NCBI GenBank assembly: GCA_012841845.1
Contig: DUTZ01000242.1
Span: 1-7,105, forward strand
DNA from: Actinomycetales bacterium
GTDB lineage: Bacteria; Actinomycetota; Actinomycetes; Mycobacteriales; Mycobacteriaceae
DNA: 7,105 nucleotides
Direction of reading: 5' to 3'
Numbering within the stretch: the stretch's first letter is position 1; the number at the start of each line of letters is the position of its first letter. Under the pieces are notes generated by a model. It was not told where the DNA came from. It saw nothing but the letters and a program-made list of their open reading frames with translations, and did no database searches. The translations under genes were made by a program, and so were the position numbers. Below are positions 1-4,609 of the stretch, one piece after another.

Positions 1-108
1 ACGGTCAACAAGGCCCTCGCCGAGTTCGCGCACCGCGGCTGGCTGCGCCTCGAGGGCAAGTCGGTCATCATCTCGGACACCGAGCGCCTGGCCCGCCGCG
101 CCCGCTGA
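1..108 (+). CDS. crp: CRP/FNR-family transcriptional regulator (Crp/GlxR), C-terminal 35 residues only
   Basis: The window opens inside this gene. Frame 1 reads 35 residues and stops at TGA 106-108. The visible part starts [20 protein letters not shown] and ends [21 protein letters not shown] is the second half of the recognition helix of the CRP winged helix-turn-helix; the wing and the basic tail follow. The tail is nearly the same as what I remember of M. tuberculosis Crp (Rv3676), a cAMP-responsive global regulator, and the conserved gene order downstream supports this. The cAMP-binding domain and the start lie outside the window. The product would bind sites of the TGTGA-N6-TCACA type, and one such candidate lies at 4516-4531. 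The next gene is convergent, with 76 bp between the stops. GlxR is the corynebacterial name for the same family. Confidence 0.88.
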   Translation, partial: TVNKALAEFAHRGWLRLEGKSVIISDTERLARRAR

Positions 109-184
109 CCCCGCCCCGCGCCTGCTCCTTTCCGGGCCCCGCACCCGCCGCGAAATCAGCGACTCAGCTGGTGAATCGGCACGC

Positions 185-1066
185 TCAGGCGCCGTCGCGG
201 TCCAGGCGGTCGAGGTAGCGCAGCGCCACGAGCGTGGACTGCTCGGCCACGGTGAGCAGGAACGGCGAGACGTCGCGGTAGATGTGCTGCGTGATCGCCG
301 CGGCGGAGGCGTCGGCACCGAGTTCGGCGCGCGCGGACACGATCTGCTCGAGCCGGTCGCGCCGGTGCCGCGCCAGGACCTGGGCGGCGCGGGCGGTGTT
401 CTCCACGTCGGGCCCGTGGCCGGGGATGCCCGTCACGCCGTCGGCGCGCGCGGCCAGGGTGTCGAGGCTCGCCAGGTAGTCGCCGAGGTCGCCGTCGGTC
501 GAGTCGAGCACGGTGGAGTCGCGGCCGAGGATCGTGTCGCCCAGCACCACGCAGTCGGCGGGGGCGGTGAACCCCGCGTCCGCCCGGCGGACCTCGACGC
601 ACACCGAGTCGGCGGTGTGTCCGGGCGTCGCGAGCACGGTGAGGTCCAGGCCGGCGGCGTGCACCACCTCGTCGTCGTCGAGCGGCGCGGCGTCCCGGCA
701 GAACCGCTCCTGCACCGCGCGGACGGGCACGGCACCTCCCGCGCCCACGCCCACGCCCTCCCCCTGCGCGGCGAGGGCGTCGCGCAGCTGGTCGATGCCG
801 TCGGTGTGGTCGGGGTGGCGGTGGGTGACGACGACGAGTTCGACCGCCCCGGCGAGGGCGGCCACCCGCTCGGCGTGCCCGCGGTCGTCCGGCCCGGGGT
901 CCACCACGACGGAGGTGGGCGAGCCCGGGGCGCGCAGGACGACCGTGTTGGTGCCCTCGAACGTCATCTCCGAGGGGTTGTCGCAGAGGATCACCCCGGC
1001 CAGGTCCGTGACCGGCCGCAGCGTCTCGTACGCCGGGAACCGGATCGGGGCGAGGCCGGAACTCAT
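185..1066 (-). CDS. Metallo-beta-lactamase-fold hydrolase, LACTB2-like (Rv3677c type)
   Basis: A complete protein of 293 residues. The zinc-binding motif HxHxDH is intact as THRHPDHTDG (H82, H84, D86, H87). Further metal ligands are H150 (TPGHT), D177 (GDTI) and H217 (PGHGP). The N-terminal signature NPSEMTFEGTNT (30-41) is typical of the LACTB2/glyoxalase-II-like branch, and the C-terminal 70 residues look like its small helical or winged-helix domain. Characterised LACTB2 proteins are metal-dependent endoribonucleases; the substrate here is unknown, and an ester or thioester hydrolase is also possible. No signal peptide is seen, so it is probably cytoplasmic. The start is supported by GAGGG at 1080-1076, 9 bases before the ATG. 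It is the last gene of the DUF4177-RidA operon, with 5 bases between it and the RidA stop. A Gly/Val/Ala-rich loop (about 102-112) looks like a local insertion. Confidence 0.85.
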   Translation of the reverse strand: MSSGLAPIRFPAYETLRPVTDLAGVILCDNPSEMTFEGTNTVVLRAPGSPTSVVVDPGPDDRGHAERVAALAGAVELVVVTHRHPDHTDGIDQLRDALAAQGEGVGVGAGGAVPVRAVQERFCRDAAPLDDDEVVHAAGLDLTVLATPGHTADSVCVEVRRADAGFTAPADCVVLGDTILGRDSTVLDSTDGDLGDYLASLDTLAARADGVTGIPGHGPDVENTARAAQVLARHRRDRLEQIVSARAELGADASAAAITQHIYRDVSPFLLTVAEQSTLVALRYLDRLDRDGA

Positions 1067-1071
1067 GTCGG

Positions 1072-1551
1072 TCAGCCCTCGACCTCGACGACCATCTCGA
1101 CCTCGACCGGCGCGTCCAGCGGCAACTCGGAGACGCCGACGGCGGAGCGGGCGTGCACGCCGGAGTCGCCGAAGATCTCGCCGAGCACGTCGGAGGCGCC
1201 GTTGACGACGGCCGGCTGGCCGCCGAATCCGGGCGCGGAGGAGACGAACCCGACGACCTTGACGATCCGCACCACCGAGTCGATGCCCACGAGGCCGTCG
1301 ACCGCGGCGAGCGCGTTGAGGGCGCAGCGGCGGGCGAGCTCGGCGGCGTCCTCGGGCGAGACCTCCGCGCCGACCTTGCCGGTCGCGGCGAGTGCGCCGT
1401 CGACCATCGGGAGCTGGCCGGAGGTGAAGACGTAGGCGCCGGAGCGCACGGCCGGCACGTAGTTGGCCACCGGCGGCACGACGGTCGGCAGCTCGATCCC
1501 GAGCTGCTCGAGCTTGCGGGTCCAGTAGCCGGGGGTGTCGGAGTCCGGCAT
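1072..1551 (-). CDS. RidA (YjgF/YER057c/UK114) family protein (Rv3678c type)
   Basis: A protein of 159 residues, longer than E. coli RidA (about 128) and typical of the roughly 150-residue actinobacterial subfamily. The family core is clear: SGAYVFTSGQLPMVDG (37-52), the VKVVGFVSS strand (98-105), and the signature HARSAVGVSELPLDAPVEVE (133-152). R135 aligns with the carboxylate-binding arginine of RidA (R105 in E. coli) and E152 with the glutamate E120, so enamine/imine deaminase activity, as in the clearing of 2-aminoacrylate, is possible. Subfamilies differ in substrate, so this is an inference. It probably forms a cytoplasmic trimer, as the family does. Its ATG overlaps the stop of the DUF4177 gene by one base (TGATG on the minus strand) and no good Shine-Dalgarno is visible, so translation is probably coupled to the upstream gene. 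Confidence 0.88.
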   Translation of the reverse strand: MPDSDTPGYWTRKLEQLGIELPTVVPPVANYVPAVRSGAYVFTSGQLPMVDGALAATGKVGAEVSPEDAAELARRCALNALAAVDGLVGIDSVVRIVKVVGFVSSAPGFGGQPAVVNGASDVLGEIFGDSGVHARSAVGVSELPLDAPVEVEMVVEVEG

Positions 1552-1733
1552 CAGAGACGACGCTTCATGTAGGCGACGTGCTGCTCGCCCGTGGGGCCCG
1601 GCAGCACGGAGACGAGCTCCCAGCCGTCACCGCCCCACTGGTCGAGGATCTGCTTGGTGGCGTGGGTGAGCAGCGGGACGGTGGCGTACTCCCACCGGGC
1701 CGGGCTCGCGGCTGTGGCGTCGGTCTCGCTCAT
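1551..1733 (-). CDS. Small DUF4177-like protein (Rv3678A type), 60 residues
   Basis: This short protein starts MSETDATAASPARWEYATVP and ends EQHVAYMKRRL. The core WEYATVPLL...ILDQWGGDGWELVSVLPG is the pattern of small DUF4177 proteins: a W-x-Y opening strand, a helix, then GxDGWELVSV. The function is unknown, and no catalytic residues or membrane segment are visible. The open frame runs much further upstream on this strand, but those codons are antisense to bagA. The start at 1733 is chosen because a TAGAGT -10 element lies exactly 7 bases before it and because the family has about this length. It is the first gene of the minus-strand operon and is coupled to the RidA gene by a TGATG overlap. 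A gene of this kind sits at the same place in M. tuberculosis, which supports its being real. Confidence 0.82.
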   Translation of the reverse strand: MSETDATAASPARWEYATVPLLTHATKQILDQWGGDGWELVSVLPGPTGEQHVAYMKRRL

Positions 1734-1740
1734 GCGCCCC

Positions 1741-1746
1741 ACTCTA
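1741..1746 (-). promoter_or_regulatory. -10 element (TAGAGT) of the DUF4177-RidA-MBL operon
   Basis: On the minus strand TAGAGT is followed by GGGGCGC (7 bases) and then the ATG at 1733. This fits the actinobacterial -10 consensus TANNNT placed so that transcription begins at or next to the start codon, giving a leaderless mRNA. No convincing -35 hexamer is visible, which is common for such promoters. Confidence 0.6.
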
Positions 1747-1758
1747 GGGAACGGCGCA

Positions 1759-1780
1759 CCTCCCCGCGAGGAGGGCCTCC
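1759..1780. promoter_or_regulatory. Inverted repeats between divergent promoters (possible operator)
   Basis: The 66-bp gap between the divergent genes holds CCTCC (1759-1763), six bases, then the 11-bp palindrome GGAGGGCCTCC (1770-1780). The palindrome lies about 20-30 bases upstream of the inferred bagA start site and about 37-47 bases upstream of the DUF4177 start site. A dimeric regulator bound here could affect both. In DNA this GC-rich such palindromes also arise by chance, so no regulator is named. Confidence 0.3.
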
Positions 1781-1786
1781 GCCCCC

Positions 1787-1792
1787 TAGGGT
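1787..1792 (+). promoter_or_regulatory. -10 element (TAGGGT) of bagA-bagB
   Basis: TAGGGT is followed by GGAACCC (7 bases) and then the ATG at 1800. No Shine-Dalgarno is visible before this ATG. The spacing suggests a leaderless transcript whose first base is the A of the start codon. It is the mirror partner of the TAGAGT element at 1746-1741, also 7 bases from its ATG. Confidence 0.62.
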
Positions 1793-1799
1793 GGAACCC

Positions 1800-2852
1800 A
1801 TGCCCTCCACGTCCCAGTCCGCGGCGCCGCCGACCCAGGCGACCATCGCCGACGCGCTCTCCACCGGGTGGTCCGAGAACTCGGCCCGCGCCGAGCTCCA
1901 CTACGTGTCCGGGAAGGGGGGAACGGGCAAGACCACCGTCGCCACGTCGCTGGCGCTGGCGCTGGCCTCCCGCGGGCAGCGGGTGCTGCTGGTGGAGGTC
2001 GAGGAGCGCCAGGGCATCGCCCGCGCCTTCGACCGCGAGGCGCTGCCCTACCGCGAGGAGCTGGTGGCCAAGGTCGAGGGCGGCGGCCGCGTGTACGCGC
2101 TGGCGATCGACATCGAGGCCGCGATGCTCGAGTACCTCGACACCTTCTACCACCTGGGGATGGTGGGCAAGGCCATGCGGACGGTGGGGGCGATCGAGTT
2201 CGCCACCACCATCGCCCCCGGGCTCAAGGACGTGCTGCTCACCGGCAAGATCTACGAGGTGGTGACGCGCGAGCACACCAAGAAGGAGGTCTCGTACGAC
2301 GCCGTGGTGGTGGACGCCCCGCCCACGGGCCGCATCGGCAAGTTCCTCGACGTGACCACCGCGATGGCCGACCTCGCGGCGGGCGGGCCGATCCGCCGGC
2401 AGGCCGAGGCCGTGTCCGAGCTCGTCCACTCGCCGCGGACGGTGGTGCACCTGGTCACGCTGCTCGAGTCGCTGCCCGTGCAGGAGACGATCGAGGCGGT
2501 CGAGGAGCTCGCCGGGCACGGCATCCGGGTGGGCGAGGTGGTGGTCAACCGCGCCGAGCCACGGCACCTGGACGACGACGGGCTCGCGCGCATCGCCGAC
2601 GAGCGGATCGACGCCGAGGCCGTCCTGGACGGGCTCACCGAGAGCGGCCTGAAGCTCGACGAGGAGGGCCTGCAGGGCCTGCTCGTCCAGGCCATCGAAC
2701 ACGCCCGCGTGGCCACCGGCCAGCTCGAGGCCGGCGAACGCCTCACCTCGGCCGGCTGCTCGACCGTGGTCCTGCCGGCCCTGCCCCACGGCGTCGAGGT
2801 CGCCGATCTCTACGACCTCGCCTCCGCCCTCGTCGACCAGGGAGTGCGCTGA
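1800..2852 (+). CDS. bagA: ArsA/Get3-like ATPase subunit A (BagA, Rv3679 type)
   Basis: A protein of 350 residues of the deviant Walker A (SIMIBI) class. A variable N-terminal extension of about 33 residues comes first. The P-loop [10 protein letters not shown] (37-46) carries both the signature lysine K39 and the phosphate-binding K44. Switch II is VVVDAPPTG (169-177). The Switch I position, usually a DPAH-like motif, reads VEVEERQG, so the catalytic aspartate is replaced by E68. The Cys-x-x-Cys zinc motif of Get3 is absent; the only cysteine is C320. The segment after Switch II is short, so the hydrophobic client-binding region of Get3 is much reduced. The start at 1800 is chosen from the TAGGGT element 7 bases upstream; an in-frame opening from 1578 is antisense to the DUF4177 gene. 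bagB follows after one base. The M. tuberculosis homologue Rv3679 has been described as BagA, partner of BagB. The client is unknown; arsenite transport is unlikely, as the metal-site cysteines are missing. Confidence 0.85.
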   Translation: MPSTSQSAAPPTQATIADALSTGWSENSARAELHYVSGKGGTGKTTVATSLALALASRGQRVLLVEVEERQGIARAFDREALPYREELVAKVEGGGRVYALAIDIEAAMLEYLDTFYHLGMVGKAMRTVGAIEFATTIAPGLKDVLLTGKIYEVVTREHTKKEVSYDAVVVDAPPTGRIGKFLDVTTAMADLAAGGPIRRQAEAVSELVHSPRTVVHLVTLLESLPVQETIEAVEELAGHGIRVGEVVVNRAEPRHLDDDGLARIADERIDAEAVLDGLTESGLKLDEEGLQGLLVQAIEHARVATGQLEAGERLTSAGCSTVVLPALPHGVEVADLYDLASALVDQGVR

Positions 2853-2853
2853 C

Positions 2854-3963
2854 ATGACACGACGCCTCGACATGACCACCCTGCTCACCGACCCGGCGAC
2901 GCGCGTCGTGGTCTGCACCGGCGCCGGCGGCGTGGGCAAGACCACCACCGCCGCGGCCGTCGCGCTGCGCGCCGCGGAACTGGGCCGGCACACCGTGGTC
3001 CTCACGATCGACCCCGCGCGGCGACTCGCCCAGGCGATGGGCGTGGACGACCTGTCCAACGAGCCGTCCCCCGTCGAGCTCGAGCCCGAGGTGGCCGAGG
3101 CCGGCGGCTCGCTGCACGCGATGATGCTCGACATGCGGCGGACCTTCGACGAGCTGGTCACCGCCAACACCACGCCCGAGAAGGCGCAGTCGATCCTGGA
3201 CAACCGCTTCTACCAGACCATGGTCACCTCCTTCGCCGGGACACAGGAGTACATGGCCATGGAGAAGCTCGGGCAGTTGCTCGACGACTCGACGTGGGAC
3301 CTCGTCGTCGTCGACACTCCCCCCTCCCGCAACGCCCTGGACTTCCTCGACGCGCCCCGGCGCCTCGGGTCGTTCCTCGACAGCCGGCTCATGCGGCTGC
3401 TCTCGGCGCCGGGTCGCGGCGTGGGCCGGCTCGTCACCGGCGCCATGAGCACCGCGCTGCGCGGCGTGTCCACGGTGGTGGGCTCGAGCATGCTCAAGGA
3501 CGCCTCCGAGGTCGTGGTGGCGCTGGACACGACGTTCGGCGGGTTCACCACGCGCGCGGCGCGGACCCAGGCGATCCTGCGCCGCAAGGGCACGGAGTTC
3601 CTCGTGGTCTCGTCGGCGGAGCGGCCCGCGCTGCGGGAGGCCGCGTTCTTCGCCGAGCGGCTGTCGGAGGAGAAGATGCCGCTGGCGGGGGTCGTGGTCA
3701 ACCGCACCCACCCGCGGCTCACGGACCTCACGGCCGAGCAGGCGTGCGCGGCGGCGGACCGGCTCGCGGGCAGCAACCCGGAGGCGGAGGCGGTGCTGCG
3801 GATCCACGCCGACCGGGCGCGGACGGCGACGCGGGAGGTGCGGCTGCTGGAGTCGTTCACCAGCACCCACCCGGACGTGGCGATCGTCGGCGTGCCGTCG
3901 CTGCCCTTCGAGATCTCCAACCTCGAGGCGCTGCGGTCGGTGGGCGATCAGCTCTGCGGCTGA
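2854..3963 (+). CDS. bagB: ArsA/Get3-like ATPase subunit B (BagB, Rv3680 type)
   Basis: A protein of 369 residues, paralogous to BagA. The P-loop is [10 protein letters not shown] (22-31): K29 is kept, but the signature lysine of the deviant Walker A motif is A24. Switch I is [10 protein letters not shown] (51-60) with the catalytic-type D53, and Switch II is [17 protein letters not shown] (152-168). After it comes a helical stretch rich in Leu, Met and Val (about 170-230), which may be a client-binding region like that of Get3. VGVPSLPFE (345-353) resembles the adenine-side loop. Cysteines C21, C298 and C368 do not form a CxxC zinc site. AGGGAG at 2839-2844 gives a good Shine-Dalgarno 9 bases before the ATG at 2854; M7 is a second possible start. 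The one-base gap from bagA means co-transcription and probable 1:1 production. The converging whiB4 ends 34 bases away. Confidence 0.87.
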   Translation: MTRRLDMTTLLTDPATRVVVCTGAGGVGKTTTAAAVALRAAELGRHTVVLTIDPARRLAQAMGVDDLSNEPSPVELEPEVAEAGGSLHAMMLDMRRTFDELVTANTTPEKAQSILDNRFYQTMVTSFAGTQEYMAMEKLGQLLDDSTWDLVVVDTPPSRNALDFLDAPRRLGSFLDSRLMRLLSAPGRGVGRLVTGAMSTALRGVSTVVGSSMLKDASEVVVALDTTFGGFTTRAARTQAILRRKGTEFLVVSSAERPALREAAFFAERLSEEKMPLAGVVVNRTHPRLTDLTAEQACAAADRLAGSNPEAEAVLRIHADRARTATREVRLLESFTSTHPDVAIVGVPSLPFEISNLEALRSVGDQLCG

Positions 3964-3997
3964 CGCCGGAGGCCCGCGGGTGTGAGCCGGGGGTTCC

Positions 3998-4375
3998 TCA
4001 GTACGTGGCGGAGTGGCGCTCGATCTGCTGGGCGAAGAAGTCGGCCCAGGACCGGACCTCGGGGTGCTGCTTGAGCAGGGCGCGGCGCTGACGCTCGGTC
4101 ATGCCGCCCCACACGCCGAACTCCACGCGGTTGTCGAGCGCGTCGGCGCGGCACTGGAGCAGGACGGGGCAGTGCCGGCAGATCGAGGCGGCCTTGCGCT
4201 GGGCGGCGCCGCGGACGAAGAGCTCGTCCGGGTCGATGTCGCGGCAGCGGGCCTGGGCGACCCATTCCTGACGACCCTCCCCGAGGATCGTCTCCTCGGA
4301 GCCGAGGGGGTTGCTGGTCCCGGGGCGGACCCGGGGGTCGGCAGAACGCGAGGTTCCGGGAAGGGTGGCCGTCAT
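3998..4375 (-). CDS. whiB4: WhiB-family iron-sulfur redox regulator, WhiB4 type
   Basis: A protein of 125 residues. Four cysteines, C44, C66, C69 and C75, in the pattern C-X21-C-X2-C-X5-C, bind a [4Fe-4S] cluster in this family. The helix DELFVRGAAQRKAA (50-63), the G[VI]WGG turn (GVWGG, 87-91) and the basic RQRRALLKQHP tail (96-105), used for DNA or sigma-factor contact, are all present. DELFVRGAAQRKAA and EFGVWGGMTERQRRALLKQHP resemble M. tuberculosis WhiB4 closely, and the position between bagB and ponA2 agrees. WhiB4 there responds to oxygen and nitric oxide and affects oxidative-stress and beta-lactam responses; the same role here is inferred. The frame stays open to 4534, but the ATG at 4375 is chosen because AGGGG lies 7 bases upstream and the family starts near this point. 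The residues before C44 are variable. It is divergent from ponA2. Confidence 0.9.
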   Translation of the reverse strand: MTATLPGTSRSADPRVRPGTSNPLGSEETILGEGRQEWVAQARCRDIDPDELFVRGAAQRKAASICRHCPVLLQCRADALDNRVEFGVWGGMTERQRRALLKQHPEVRSWADFFAQQIERHSATY

Positions 4376-4382
4376 CGAAGTA

Positions 4383-4387
4383 CCCCT
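4383..4387 (-). promoter_or_regulatory. Ribosome binding site of whiB4 (AGGGG)
   Basis: AGGGG on the minus strand lies 7 bases before the ATG at 4375. It decides this start over the more distant in-frame ATG near 4534. It also marks whiB4 as a gene with a leader, unlike its neighbours with TANNNT directly before their start codons. Confidence 0.65.
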
Positions 4388-4403
4388 GTCTGTATGGAGA
4401 CGC

Positions 4404-4459
4404 CCCGGGAACCCGGGCGCGCCTCCGGCCTTCTGAACCCGCCCGGCTCGGCCGGGTTC
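4404..4459 (-). other. Two GC-rich inverted repeats in the probable whiB4 leader
   Basis: The first is CCCGGG-AA-CCCGGG (4404-4417). The second has the inner arms CCCGGC (4442-4447) and GCCGGG (4451-4456) around a TCG loop, with outer GAACCCG (4435-4441) and CGGGTTC (4453-4459) able to pair instead. The two pairings of the second repeat are mutually exclusive. Neither has a T-run after it in either direction, so they do not look like intrinsic terminators. In a transcript toward whiB4 they would lie in the 5' leader. Confidence 0.4.
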
Positions 4460-4480
4460 ACCAACGTGCCGCGGTGGACC

Positions 4481-4508
4481 GGAACTCGTCCCGGCCGTCT
4501 CGCGTTCC
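4481..4508. promoter_or_regulatory. Symmetric GGAAC-N18-GTTCC element (possible sigma-H/R-type promoter)
   Basis: GGAAC (4481-4485) and GTTCC (4504-4508) are separated by 18 bases. On either strand this reads as GGAAC-N18-GTT, which fits the -35/-10 pattern of SigR/SigH-type ECF sigma factors. On the minus strand it would start a whiB4 transcript near 4476, about 100 bases before the ATG. It may instead be a wide inverted repeat for a dimeric regulator, or chance. Confidence 0.33.
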
Positions 4509-4515
4509 CCAATAT

Positions 4516-4531
4516 TGTTACCGCAGTCACA
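4516..4531. promoter_or_regulatory. Candidate CRP/GlxR-binding site
   Basis: TGTTACCGCAGTCACA matches the palindromic consensus TGTGA-N6-TCACA at nine of ten defined positions (TGTTA instead of TGTGA in the left half). It lies in the only clearly AT-richer patch of the window (about 4511-4550). The centre is about 86 bases upstream of the inferred ponA2 start site. On the minus strand it overlaps a weak TTTACT-N18-TAACAA promoter-like pair facing whiB4, so a bound regulator could block that promoter or act on both genes. Confidence 0.5.
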
Positions 4532-4597
4532 CAACAGAAGTAAAGAGTCAGCTCACCGACACGGCCCGCCGAGGGTGTCCGAACGGGGGTGTTCACG

Positions 4598-4603
4598 TAC
4601 CCT
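4598..4603 (+). promoter_or_regulatory. -10 element (TACCCT) of ponA2
   Basis: TACCCT is followed by GGGCGC (6 bases) and then GTG at 4610. The position suggests a leaderless transcript starting at the GTG, and it argues against the GTG at 4589, which lies upstream of this element. No clear -35 hexamer is seen. Confidence 0.58.
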
Positions 4604-4609
4604 GGGCGC

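Noticed and set aside
109..184. Terminator or small gene between the converging crp and MBL genes
   Set aside because: I saw no convincing hairpin with a T-run and no open frame with coding character in these 76 bases.
284..1435. Plus-strand open frame of 383 residues over the MBL and RidA genes
   Set aside because: Its composition is that of a shadow frame, and the minus strand encodes two clear families with intact motifs in the same place.
1551..3203. Long minus-strand open frame (550 residues) through bagA into bagB
   Set aside because: Only its last 60 codons form a recognisable protein (DUF4177-like). The rest is the antisense of bagA and bagB, with His/Arg/Gly-rich low-complexity composition typical of shadow frames in GC-rich DNA.
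3957..3997. Terminator between the converging bagB and whiB4
   Set aside because: CGGCT (3957-3961) and AGCCG (3985-3989) can pair, and CCCGCGGG (3973-3980) is a palindrome, but the stem is short and interrupted and there is no T-run on either side.
4581..4594. GAAC-N6-GTTC upstream of ponA2 as a LexA/SOS box
   Set aside because: The actinobacterial SOS box has four bases between GAAC and GTTC; here there are six, and the flanking bases do not match. It could still be a site for another regulator, but nothing supports a specific one.
4589..4609. Earlier GTG start for ponA2 at 4589
   Set aside because: It lies upstream of the TACCCT -10 element, has no Shine-Dalgarno, and adds only MFTYPGR. 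GTG 4610 fits the leaderless pattern seen at the neighbouring genes.
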